Assembly: GCA_964351745.1 (NCBI GenBank) | Contig: CAYGPI010000057.1 | Coordinates: forward strand, 1-18,509 | Reading direction: 5' to 3' | Source: CAYNJF01 sp964351745 | Lineage (GTDB): Bacteria > Pseudomonadota > Gammaproteobacteria > Berkiellales > Berkiellaceae | DNA length: 18,509 nucleotides | Part shown: in pieces, positions 1-7,294 of the stretch | Layout of the letters: every line of letters starts with the position of its first letter | Position numbering within the stretch: position 1 is the stretch's first letter | Notes under the pieces: generated by a model | Database searches by the model: none | Told to the model about the DNA's origin: nothing | Seen by the model: only the letters and a program-made list of their open reading frames with translations | Translations under genes and position numbers: made by a program

Positions 1-626
1 TCCCTCTTTTAACCCACCCATCCCCAAAAAATATTGTCATTATTGGTGGTGGCGACTGTGGAACTTTATTTGAATGCTTGAAACATCCAGTAGAATCAGT
101 CACTCAAATTGAAATTGACGAAAGAGTCACAAGACTTAGCGAACAATATTTCCCTGAGCTGTGTGCCCAAAATAATGACCCAAGAGCAAAACTCATCTTT
201 GATGACGGCATTTTATGGATGCAACAAGCCGCCACGGATAGTATTGATGTCATCATTGTCGACTCCGCAGATCCGGTTGGCCCAGGTGAAGCTTTATTTA
301 ATGAAGCCTTCTATAAGCAATGCCTTAGAGTTTTAAAGCCTGATGGCCTTTTAGTGCAACAAAGTGAATCCCCCCTGGTCCATCAAGACTTGATTAAAAC
401 CATGCGATCACGCTTGAGAAAATCAGGGTTTAGCGATCTCCTGACCTATACCTTCCCTCAGCCCATTTACCCAACAGGTTTTTGGTCTGCAACCATGGCA
501 AGCCCTCACATACTTAATAAAAATATTCGAGCTAGCCAGGCAATAGAGCAAACAACTCAATACTACAATCAAGCTATCCATCACAGCAGCCTCTCTGAAA
601 TAGGCCTTATTAGAAATCTGGGATAA
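1..626 (+). CDS. speE: Spermidine synthase (polyamine aminopropyltransferase), 5'-truncated by window edge
   Basis: Transfers an aminopropyl group from decarboxylated S-adenosylmethionine to putrescine, giving spermidine, in the cytoplasm. The frame is open from base 3, before the first ATG at 78, and that upstream part carries the nucleotide-binding motif GGGDCG (bases 45-62). The gene therefore starts before the window, and roughly the first 80-90 residues are missing by comparison with the family. Downstream are IEID (acidic ligand for the cofactor), DDG, and the catalytic-loop motif DSADPVGPGEALF followed by FY and the QSES segment, in the usual family order. The C-terminal YYNQAIHHSS resembles the YYNPAIH end of E. 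coli SpeE. One oddity is that the family motif is normally GGGDGG or GGGDGA; here a Cys follows the Asp. The stop TAA is at 624-626, and the gene converges on the PII gene with 24 bp between. Family assignment is confident; activity is inferred. Confidence 0.93.
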   Translation, partial: PLLTHPSPKNIVIIGGGDCGTLFECLKHPVESVTQIEIDERVTRLSEQYFPELCAQNNDPRAKLIFDDGILWMQQAATDSIDVIIVDSADPVGPGEALFNEAFYKQCLRVLKPDGLLVQQSESPLVHQDLIKTMRSRLRKSGFSDLLTYTFPQPIYPTGFWSATMASPHILNKNIRASQAIEQTTQYYNQAIHHSSLSEIGLIRNLG

Positions 627-650
627 GCTGTTAACCGCTCTTTATAACTC

Positions 651-992
651 TTAAGTTAAAGCATCTTCACCGGATTCTCCGGTGCGGATGCGGATGACTT
701 CCTCAACTGGATACACAAAAATTTTGCCATCCCCAATTTTGCCTGTCACCGCAGCTTTCATGATCCCTTCAATCACCCTATCAACATCTTTATCGGATAA
801 AATGATCTCAATCTTAGCCTTTGGTAAGAAATCGACCACATACTCAGCTCCTCTATAAAGCTCCGTATGCCCTTTTTGACGCCCAAAACCTTTGACTTCC
901 GAGACTGTAATGCCTTGCACACCGAGCTCTGCCAAGGCTTCTCGAACGTCATCAAGCTTAAAAGGTTTGATGATTGCTGTGATTAATTTCAT
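651..992 (-). CDS. glnK: Nitrogen regulatory protein PII (GlnK/GlnB family)
   Basis: Small trimeric signalling protein that senses 2-oxoglutarate, ATP/ADP and, through uridylylation, glutamine; it controls glutamine synthetase adenylylation, NtrB or the ammonium channel AmtB. The 113-residue length is typical. The T-loop is intact with Tyr46 and the uridylylation site Tyr51 (YRGAEY). Gln39, Lys58 and the RIR pair Arg101/Arg103, which contact effectors in the family, are present, as is TGKIGDGKIFV, the PII C-terminal signature. The N-terminus MKLITAIIKPFKLDDVREAL, with Leu at position 3, is more like GlnK than GlnB, but the symbol is not certain. The start ATG is preceded by AAAGAGAGAG. No amtB gene lies beside it; it is divergent from ubiK across 47 bp and convergent with speE. 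That AT-rich gap must hold both promoters, and I see no convincing sigma-54 box. Confidence 0.95.
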   Translation of the reverse strand: MKLITAIIKPFKLDDVREALAELGVQGITVSEVKGFGRQKGHTELYRGAEYVVDFLPKAKIEIILSDKDVDRVIEGIMKAAVTGKIGDGKIFVYPVEEVIRIRTGESGEDALT

Positions 993-1039
993 TGCTCTCT
1001 CTTTTCTGTTAATATAAATTTCTTTTTTGATTGATTTTT

Positions 1040-1312
1040 ATGATGTCTAAAATAAGCCCTCAGCTCATTCGCGATTTTTTAGCCACATTACCATCGCAGT
1101 TTCAACAAGTGAACCAACAGTTAATCTCTGATTTACAGCCTAAACTTGAAACTTGGCTTTCCTCTCTCAACTTGGTTACAAAATCAGAATTTGACGCCCA
1201 AGCTAAAATATTAAAACGTGCCCAATCTGATCTCTTAGTCATCAAAAGTCAGTTGGCTGCTATGAACAAGGCGCCCGAATCAAGCGAACAATCCGAGCCT
1301 CATGATCTTTAG
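1040..1312 (+). CDS. ubiK: UbiK/YqiC accessory factor for ubiquinone biosynthesis (BMFP domain)
   Basis: UbiK-family proteins are short coiled-coil proteins that assist the aerobic ubiquinone-biosynthesis (Ubi) complex, probably by contacting UbiJ and lipid. The 90-residue product has the family layout: an amphipathic N-terminal helix (about 5-45), the hallmark segment LNLVTKSEFDAQAKIL, and a C-terminal coiled coil rich in Lys, Leu and Gln ending in an acidic tail. The frame can be extended to a TTG at 1031, but the ATG pair at 1040/1043 gives the usual N-terminus MMSKISPQ. No clear ribosome binding site is visible before either, so the start is uncertain by a few codons. It is divergent from the PII gene, a neighbourhood I recall from Pseudomonas (inference). 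Its stop abuts the stop of the next, oppositely oriented gene with no spacer. Confidence 0.87.
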   Translation: MMSKISPQLIRDFLATLPSQFQQVNQQLISDLQPKLETWLSSLNLVTKSEFDAQAKILKRAQSDLLVIKSQLAAMNKAPESSEQSEPHDL

Positions 1313-1900
1313 CTAACGGTATGCCTGTCTAAACTCCAACACCCTAATCACGGTCGTCACCAATACCAGCAAAGAAAAACTTAAACTTAAGATCCCAAAG
1401 TATCTTGGCAGCAAGATCATTAAACTAAAAAATATAAAAGCTTCTGCCCGCTCAATCAAACCTGGGCTGTAGTGGAAGCTTTTATTTGAATCATTTTCAA
1501 CAAAGACACCAACCACAAGAAATGAAGTCACACACAACAAAACGCAGGCCAGCATCAATAAACATAAACCACCTCTGGCGTGTGGAGCAACCAAAAACAA
1601 CCCCACGATAATAGCACTTTCAACCACCCTATCAGCTAAAATATCAAACACGGCTCCCACCGGAGAGGCCTCTCCCAAACGTGCCAAAGTGCCATCAAGC
1701 ACGTCAAGATAACCTGATACCCACAATATAATCAGAGCTAACCATGGCCAACCTGCCGCTATCAAATATGCTGATAAAATACCCATGAAAACAGCGCTTG
1801 CTGTAATGATATTTGCAGAGACTTTAATCTCTGCTAGAAATAAAGCCACCTTATCGACCATAGTCGCCTGAAGATCTGCGCGATATAAGGCATCTAGCAT
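1313..1900 (-). CDS. CDP-alcohol phosphatidyltransferase family membrane protein
   Basis: Integral inner-membrane enzyme of the family that joins a CDP-linked lipid (or alcohol) to an alcohol acceptor, as PgsA and PssA do in phospholipid synthesis. The 195-residue product has about six hydrophobic segments. The catalytic signature lies at the end of the second: Asp66, Asp69-Gly70, Ala73-Arg74, Gly82, Asp86 and Asp90, the metal and substrate ligands. By my count only seven residues separate Arg74 and Gly82, whereas PgsA and PssA have eight. The C-terminal part, with a FHYSPGLIERAEAF segment, marks a subfamily that I cannot tie to a particular acceptor, so no symbol is given. The frame runs up to a TTG at 1930, but the ATG at 1898-1900 is preceded at the right distance by AAGAGAGG, so I choose that start. 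It is tail-to-tail with ubiK and divergent from the CHASE4 gene. Confidence 0.85.
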   Translation of the reverse strand: MLDALYRADLQATMVDKVALFLAEIKVSANIITASAVFMGILSAYLIAAGWPWLALIILWVSGYLDVLDGTLARLGEASPVGAVFDILADRVVESAIIVGLFLVAPHARGGLCLLMLACVLLCVTSFLVVGVFVENDSNKSFHYSPGLIERAEAFIFFSLMILLPRYFGILSLSFSLLVLVTTVIRVLEFRQAYR

Positions 1901-1980
1901 AAAACCTCTCTTCATATCTTGGTAAATCAACTTAAGGTAACTATCCTTAAATATAGAGCTCTATCCTAGCAGGAATTATC

Positions 1981-3429
1981 TTGAATTTAAGATCAAAATT
2001 CTTATTAATTATTATAACCTTTCTATTGTTGCAAGGCGGTATATTCTACGCTTATAACTCAATGGTTGTTTTGCCTGAAATTAATAAATTAGAAAAAAGT
2101 GAAGCTGAAAAGAATACTCACAGAACCCGTAACCTCTTACAGCTTGAGCTTAATGATATGGAAAGATTATCGGAAACATGGTCATCACAAAAAGTTCTAC
2201 CTTACCTTATTGAAAAAAAGCAGCTCAGTAAAATAGACATCCTATTCTCTCAAGAGCGCATGGTTGAAGATAATATACATCTTTTTTATCTTATCGATAA
2301 CGACCTAAAGGCTATCCATCAAACGTCGATAGATCCCCTTTCAAAGAAACCCTTTCCCATTCTTAACTTTGTTGACAAATTATCAAAATTAAATCCGGAT
2401 TTTTTAAGCTCTCAACAGACTCAACAAACTTTAAGTGGTATTTTTATGAGTGGGCGAGGCCCCATGCTTATCAGCGCAAGAACCATTGTTAGCCCTAAAG
2501 GAGAAAAGCTTGGCTGGATGATTCTTGGACAATTCATAACCCAAGAGAGCATCAAAGAATTCTCTCAACAAATGCGAATCCATATTGAAGTGTTTCCGCT
2601 TGGCGTCAAGGATTTGCCGGAACAAATTAAAAGCTTAATCCCTGTGATACAGGCCAATTCTAAAATGTTCCACATGGAATCGACGCCAACTAATCTGAAA
2701 ACCTATACGTATCTTTCAGATATCAGTGGTGCCCCAAGCGTCATCCTACTTAGCATTACCCCTAAAAACACCTCGATGCTTATGCTAGAGAGCATCAAGC
2801 AAAGTTACGGGGCACTCTTAGCTGCTAATTTTATATTGGTGCTTTTATTATTGAAAATCATTCAGCATGCTTTTGTTGATCCAACAAGAAAAATTACTGA
2901 ATTCATCTCAAGCGTTTCTTCCAATGTTGACAGCCCAGGGAGGATCAAGACTAAACGTTACGATGAACTTGGACATCTTACAAGAGGTCTCAACAACATG
3001 ATTATTCAATTTTGCAACCATAAGAGCAAAGTACTCAATGCGGCCTACAAAGCTGGATCCGATCGGATCCGCGAAGAAATGACCCAAGACATTAGTCATC
3101 TTACAAAACAGGTCATTCCTCTTGTTGAAAATCTAGAAACAAGACTCTGGAGCTTATCCCTCAATTCTTTGGAAAAATTGCACGCGGAAGTCAAATATGC
3201 AAAACCAGGGGAATTAGACTGGGCTTATTTGGAGAAAATGTTAGAGATGAATAATGATTATCTTAAAAACGAAATCAAAGATCACAGAAGTAAAGTTAGA
3301 AAAATAAAGCAAATAATACTGCGCACAGCAACAACGGTTAGGGGCTATTCGATAAATGTTGACCATACAAAGCCTTTCACCACAATTAGTTACAAAGCTT
3401 TAATTCAAGAGAAGAAAAAGAATCTCTAA
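1981..3429 (+). CDS. CHASE4-HAMP membrane sensor protein without a recognisable output domain
   Basis: 482 residues. TM1 is at about 7-26. A periplasmic domain (about 30-270) opens with the CHASE4-like pattern of conserved Glu, Asn, Arg and Trp (EKNTHRTRNLLQLEL then ETWSSQ). TM2 is at about 276-298. A HAMP linker (about 297-345) shows its Pro near VDPTRKITEF and the DELGHLTRGLNNMI motif. The remaining 137 residues are helical and charged, with no GGDEF, EAL, HATPase or methyl-accepting domain. The stretch around EEMTQDISH (His373) loosely resembles the phosphoacceptor helix of some histidine kinases, and a second helix follows, but no ATP-binding domain does. The TTG start is chosen because AGGA lies at 1971-1974, seven bases upstream, and no other start would retain TM1. 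Frames after the stop show no continuation, so this is not an obvious frameshift. Function unknown; a ligand sensor passing its signal to a partner is plausible. Confidence 0.8.
   Translation: MNLRSKFLLIIITFLLLQGGIFYAYNSMVVLPEINKLEKSEAEKNTHRTRNLLQLELNDMERLSETWSSQKVLPYLIEKKQLSKIDILFSQERMVEDNIHLFYLIDNDLKAIHQTSIDPLSKKPFPILNFVDKLSKLNPDFLSSQQTQQTLSGIFMSGRGPMLISARTIVSPKGEKLGWMILGQFITQESIKEFSQQMRIHIEVFPLGVKDLPEQIKSLIPVIQANSKMFHMESTPTNLKTYTYLSDISGAPSVILLSITPKNTSMLMLESIKQSYGALLAANFILVLLLLKIIQHAFVDPTRKITEFISSVSSNVDSPGRIKTKRYDELGHLTRGLNNMIIQFCNHKSKVLNAAYKAGSDRIREEMTQDISHLTKQVIPLVENLETRLWSLSLNSLEKLHAEVKYAKPGELDWAYLEKMLEMNNDYLKNEIKDHRSKVRKIKQIILRTATTVRGYSINVDHTKPFTTISYKALIQEKKKNL
3055..3070. repeat. 16-bp perfect palindrome containing three GATC sites
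   Basis: GGATCCGATCGGATCC reads the same on both strands and packs three GATC sequences into 14 bases. It lies inside the CHASE4-HAMP gene, where it encodes GSDRI at the junction between the HAMP linker and the C-terminal helices. A Dam methylase is encoded in this window, so these would be its targets. The palindrome is certain from the sequence; whether it has any role beyond coding is unknown. Confidence 0.9.
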
Positions 3430-3490
3430 ATTTAACTAATCATCTGTGAATGTAGCAAGCACAGTTATTAAGTTATATTATGATACAAAA

Positions 3491-3537
3491 TATGCTGTTA
3501 ATAGATTTGAAGCAAATCAACTTTTACAGACAGCATA
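3491..3537 (+). repeat. Nested inverted repeats between the CHASE4 gene and the antiporter gene
   Basis: Outer arms TATGCTGT (3491-3498) and ACAGCATA (3530-3537) are exact reverse complements. Inside them sits a second perfect hairpin, GATTTG (3504-3509) and CAAATC (3513-3518), with a 3-base loop. No T-run follows, so this does not look like a simple terminator. It could be a leader hairpin or operator of the antiporter gene starting at 3593. The 163-bp gap also has an AT-rich TTATATTATGATAC (3473-3486) that could supply a -10 element, but I see no good -35. Confidence 0.5.
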
Positions 3538-3592
3538 ATGGACCTTCACACTGGTTCGCTCGTTAACTTAAATTTTTAAACAAGGGAATATC

Positions 3593-5563
3593 GTGGTAAG
3601 TTTTGACAAACTACTTCTAGTGCTAACCATAGCCGTCGCCATTGTTTGGCTTCTAAGAAAATTACACCTGCCTCCAATCCTTGGCTACCTACTTGCTGGC
3701 GCACTAGTTGGCCCCTATGGTTTGAAGTTTATGGAAGAGCATCCCAGCTTAGATTTTATTGCTGAGTTTGGTGTTGTTTTTCTTTTATTTACAATCGGCC
3801 TAGAGTTATCTTTTCCAAAACTCATAGCGATGCGTCGCTCCTTGTTAGGCTTAGGGGGGATGCAAGTTGCGATTTGTACCGTGCTAGTCTTAGCGATTAG
3901 CCGATACATTGGCCTGGACTGGCCTGCAGCCATCGCTGTCGCCGGCGCACTAGCTCTATCTTCAACCGCCGTTGCTGTTAAACAATTGATTGAGCAAAAT
4001 GAGCTTCAGGAAGAGCATGGTAAGCTTAGTCTAAGTATCTTGTTGTTCCAAGATTTAGCCGCTGTCCCTTTTCTTATTATTGTCCCCTCTTTTGCAATAG
4101 CTGATGGCGGCTCTTTGGGTGACACTTTGCTACATGCCCTTTTAATGGGAAGCGTGGTCTTTCTAGGCATGTTAGCCGCTGGTCGCTGGCTGCTTCGACC
4201 TCTCTTTCATAATATTGCTCACGCTCGCTCGACCGAACTTTTTATGCTAACCGGTTTACTCATTGTTTTAGCATCGGCTTTTGTCACGGAGCACGTTGGC
4301 CTCTCCTTAGCTTTGGGCGCTTTTCTTGCTGGCGTCATGCTTGCAGAGACGGAATATGTTCACCAAATTGAATCTGACATCCTACCTTTTAGAGATCTAT
4401 TGCTTGGGTTATTTTTTATAACAGTGGGTATGAAACTTGATGCTGCAATCCTCATCAGTGAATGGGCGACGATTGCCAGCATTGTTATCGGCATCATTCT
4501 AACGAAAACTATCGTCATTGCAGTTCTAGGAAAAATAGCAGGTGCGTCTAGCACGGGATCTTTGCGCTCTGGCTTAACTTTAGCGCAAGGGGGTGAGTTT
4601 GGATTTGCATTACTTGCCATTGCTAGCGCTAACCAACTGATAGATCTTCATTCCAATCAAGTCATTATCGCCTCAATTATTATTAGTATTGCTGTGGCCC
4701 CTATACTCATTAGAAAAAGTGCTAAGATAGCGTCTCTTATCTTGCCCAAACAAGAGGATGAAATCAGTGATCTCCAAAAAATTGAAGGACACGAAGGCAC
4801 GACAGACAAGCATGTGATCATCTGTGGTTATGGCCGCGTCGGGCAAACATTAGCACGCTTCTTAGAATATGAGGGGATCCCATTCATTGGCTTAGATATG
4901 GATCCCATTCGTATCAAAGAAGCAAGGGCGGCAAGTGAGCCAATTTATTATGGCGATTCCTCTGACGAATCAGTGTTAAAAGCAAGTGGCGTAACCAGCT
5001 CCAGACTTCTAATTATTGCGTACGATGATGTTCATCAATCACTAAAATGTTTACATGTCGTTCGAAGACTCAACAAGGAAATTCCTATTTTAGTTAGAAC
5101 CGCTGACGACAGACATTTAGAGCAACTGCAAATAGCCGGTGCCACCGAAGTTATCTCTGACAAACTTGAGTCCAGCCTCATGGTTGCATCTCACATGTTA
5201 ATGTTGATGGGCACATCACCAGAGAAAGCTCGCCAACAAGTTTGGGAAGTCAAAACAAATCGATATAAGCTTCTGCAAGCTTGTTACTCCAGCCAAGAAG
5301 ATCACCAGCATTTAGAAAGCGCCGACACTGAAAGCGAAACCTTGCATGCCGTTGAGCTCACTGAGGGTGCTTATGCTATTGGCAAAACACTTGAAGAATT
5401 TATGTCACAAAAAATGCCCATTGATGTTGCAAGTTTTACACGAAATGGCTACAAAAGTGATGGCCCGGCACCTCATACGGTTTTAATGGCTGGGGATGTG
5501 GTTGTTATCTTAGGCAAATCAGATCAGCTCTATCTGGCTGAAGAGAAACTCTTGCAAGGTTAA
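3593..5563 (+). CDS. CPA2-family monovalent cation:proton antiporter (KefB/KefC-like) with RCK domains
   Basis: Inner-membrane antiporter expected to exchange K+ (or Na+) for H+, used in pH control, potassium balance or electrophile protection. Residues about 5-380 form the Na+/H+-exchanger fold, about twelve membrane segments, with typical blocks LAGALVGPYGL, LLFTIGLEL, ALSSTAVAVKQL, LFQDLAAVP, GLFFITVGMKL and AQGGEFGFAL. A RCK/TrkA-N regulatory domain starts near residue 405 with the Rossmann motif GYGRVG and an acidic residue after the second strand (LDMD). A TrkA-C domain occupies about 575-656. The RCK-C tail is found in KefB-like proteins of many proteobacteria; the exact KefB, KefC or YbaL identity cannot be fixed. 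The start is GTG, with AAGGGA at 3583-3588 before it. I see no kefF/kefG-type ancillary gene beside it. It is in the same orientation as comM, but the gap holds a strong hairpin. Confidence 0.9.
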   Translation: MVSFDKLLLVLTIAVAIVWLLRKLHLPPILGYLLAGALVGPYGLKFMEEHPSLDFIAEFGVVFLLFTIGLELSFPKLIAMRRSLLGLGGMQVAICTVLVLAISRYIGLDWPAAIAVAGALALSSTAVAVKQLIEQNELQEEHGKLSLSILLFQDLAAVPFLIIVPSFAIADGGSLGDTLLHALLMGSVVFLGMLAAGRWLLRPLFHNIAHARSTELFMLTGLLIVLASAFVTEHVGLSLALGAFLAGVMLAETEYVHQIESDILPFRDLLLGLFFITVGMKLDAAILISEWATIASIVIGIILTKTIVIAVLGKIAGASSTGSLRSGLTLAQGGEFGFALLAIASANQLIDLHSNQVIIASIIISIAVAPILIRKSAKIASLILPKQEDEISDLQKIEGHEGTTDKHVIICGYGRVGQTLARFLEYEGIPFIGLDMDPIRIKEARAASEPIYYGDSSDESVLKASGVTSSRLLIIAYDDVHQSLKCLHVVRRLNKEIPILVRTADDRHLEQLQIAGATEVISDKLESSLMVASHMLMLMGTSPEKARQQVWEVKTNRYKLLQACYSSQEDHQHLESADTESETLHAVELTEGAYAIGKTLEEFMSQKMPIDVASFTRNGYKSDGPAPHTVLMAGDVVVILGKSDQLYLAEEKLLQG

Positions 5564-5579
5564 AACACTTCAGCAAGTG

Positions 5580-5627
5580 CCCCCCTCATGATGCTATTCA
5601 TCATTTATTAATAGCATCTTAGGGGGG
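5580..5627 (+). terminator. Long hairpin downstream of the antiporter gene
   Basis: Six C plus T (5580-5586) pair with A plus six G (5621-5627). After a small internal loop, GATGCTATT pairs with AATAGCATC (nine more base pairs) around a short AT-rich loop. It begins 16 bases after the antiporter stop codon, where a terminator would be expected. However, TAACC follows instead of a T-run on the plus strand, and the minus strand has none either. It may act as an mRNA 3'-end stabiliser or a weak terminator. The stem is certain; the function is inferred. Confidence 0.55.
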
Positions 5628-5769
5628 TAACCTTTGCATTCTTGCGCCTGGTCTCCTCAAAGACAACACTAGCTTTAATAAGCACCTTCTTATACCAACT
5701 CACCTTTTTAGTTGTTATTCCTAAAACACCTATTTAATCTCTGATTTTATTCACTTGAGAAGAGATAAA

Positions 5770-7290
5770 ATGAGTCACGCATTAATTTTAAGCAGGGCAA
5801 CACGCGGTGTGGATGCCGTTCAAGTTGAAGTAGAAACTCACTTATCTAATGGATTACCAAAATTTACTATCGTTGGCCTCCCTGAAGCTGCTGTTAATGA
5901 AAGTAAGGAGCGCGTTCGAAGTGCTCTCATGAATTCAGGATTTGAATTCCCCAAAAGAAGAATCACGGTTAACTTAGCACCAGCGGATCTCCCTAAAGAA
6001 GGAGGAAGATTTGATCTACCCATTGCGCTTAGTATTTTGGCGGCATCAAAACAGATCAATATCCCAATGGAGCCTTTTGAAGCCATTGGCGAATTAACGC
6101 TATGCGGAAAGCTGCGTCCTATTCAAGGCATTTTACCTGTTGCCATAAAAGCTAGTGCTGCCAAGCATGCTTTATTTTTACCATTAGAAAGCGCTTATCA
6201 TGCTTCTTTTGTCAAAGATTTAGAATTATATGGGGCCAAACACTTACTCCAAATTATTGGACATCTAAGTCGTCAAAATCCAATGGAGGCCTACCCCAAA
6301 GCCAGCATTGAACAATTAACCGTGGCCCATGATCTAGATCTACTCGATGTCATTGGGCAGGAGCATGCTAAAAGAGGGTTAGTCATAGCCGCAAGCGGAG
6401 GCCATCACATGTTAATGAGTGGTCCACCAGGCACAGGCAAAACCATGCTGGCAAGTCGTTTAAATACCATTTTACCTCCTCTGCGAGAAAAGGAAGCTCT
6501 AGAAAAACTAGCTATCCATACTTTGGTTTCCCCTTCGTATGATTTTGATCTAAGACGTCCATTTCGCCAGCCTCATCACACGGCCTCTGCTGTCGCGCTC
6601 GTTGGAGGAGGCACCGATCCAAAGCCAGGTGAGATTTCTTTAGCTCATTTGGGGGTATTATTTTTGGATGAGTTGCCAGAATTTGGTCGAAAAGTTCTAG
6701 AAGTGTTACGTGAGCCTATTGAAAGTGGTGAAATTCATATTTCCCGCGCAAAATGCCAAATAACTTTCCCTGCAAGATTTCAACTAATTGCAGCCATGAA
6801 TCCGTGCCCATGTGGTTATTTTGGCGACCTGCAAACACCGTGTCATTGCAGCTCAACTCAAATTGCACGTTACCAAAGCAAGCTTTCTGGTCCCTTTCTA
6901 GATAGGATTGACCTGCACACGCATGTTGTGAGATTAAAACAAAGTGATTTGCTTCATAAGCCTCAAGAAAATTTCTCTAGCAAGCAAGCTCTTACTCTGG
7001 TTATGAAATCACAAGAGCGACAACTTAGAAGACAAGGTAAGGCCAATGCCTATCTTAAAACAAAAGAAATTGAAGAATTTTGTTACTTAAGCCCGGAGCT
7101 AAAGCATTGGTTTGCAAAAACCTTAGATAAGTTACTACTTTCCCCCAGGGCTTTTTATAAAATACTTAAAGTTGCGAGATCGATTGCAGATTTAAATGAA
7201 GAAGAGACTCTAAACAAAAAATCTCTTCTTGAAGCGCTGAGCTATAGGGCAAAGAGCGGTCAGCTCTCAACCCCAACATGGTCTAGCTGA
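5770..7290 (+). CDS. comM: ComM/YifB family AAA+ ATPase (Mg-chelatase-like)
   Basis: ComM is a hexameric AAA+ helicase that promotes branch migration when incoming DNA is integrated during natural transformation; the family is also present in bacteria not known to be competent. The 506-residue length is typical. The N-terminal ChlI/Lon-like fold (about 15-145) includes GLPEAAVNESKERVRSA and LAPADLPKEGGRFDLP. The AAA+ domain has Walker A GPPGTGKT at 218-225 and Walker B VLFLDE with Asp300-Glu301. The C-terminal helical domain (about 400-495) ends with the ARSIADL and LEALSYRA motifs. NPCPCGYFGDLQTPCHC holds four Cys that could bind a metal; it is common in the family, but E. coli YifB lacks it. 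The frame opens at TTG 5755; ATG 5770 is preferred because AGAAGAGA precedes it and MSHALILSRA is the usual N-terminus. Its stop lies 4 bp from that of the cytochrome c5 gene. Confidence 0.95.
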   Translation: MSHALILSRATRGVDAVQVEVETHLSNGLPKFTIVGLPEAAVNESKERVRSALMNSGFEFPKRRITVNLAPADLPKEGGRFDLPIALSILAASKQINIPMEPFEAIGELTLCGKLRPIQGILPVAIKASAAKHALFLPLESAYHASFVKDLELYGAKHLLQIIGHLSRQNPMEAYPKASIEQLTVAHDLDLLDVIGQEHAKRGLVIAASGGHHMLMSGPPGTGKTMLASRLNTILPPLREKEALEKLAIHTLVSPSYDFDLRRPFRQPHHTASAVALVGGGTDPKPGEISLAHLGVLFLDELPEFGRKVLEVLREPIESGEIHISRAKCQITFPARFQLIAAMNPCPCGYFGDLQTPCHCSSTQIARYQSKLSGPFLDRIDLHTHVVRLKQSDLLHKPQENFSSKQALTLVMKSQERQLRRQGKANAYLKTKEIEEFCYLSPELKHWFAKTLDKLLLSPRAFYKILKVARSIADLNEEETLNKKSLLEALSYRAKSGQLSTPTWSS

Positions 7291-7294
7291 CTCT

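Noticed and set aside
78..626. Start of the spermidine synthase gene at ATG 78
   Set aside because: The same frame is open to base 3 and encodes the strand and GGGD loop of the cofactor site upstream of this Met, so the gene is cut by the window edge.
1898..1930. TTG start at 1930 for the phosphatidyltransferase gene
   Set aside because: ATG at 1900 has a good ribosome binding site at the right distance, and the extra ten residues have no family counterpart.
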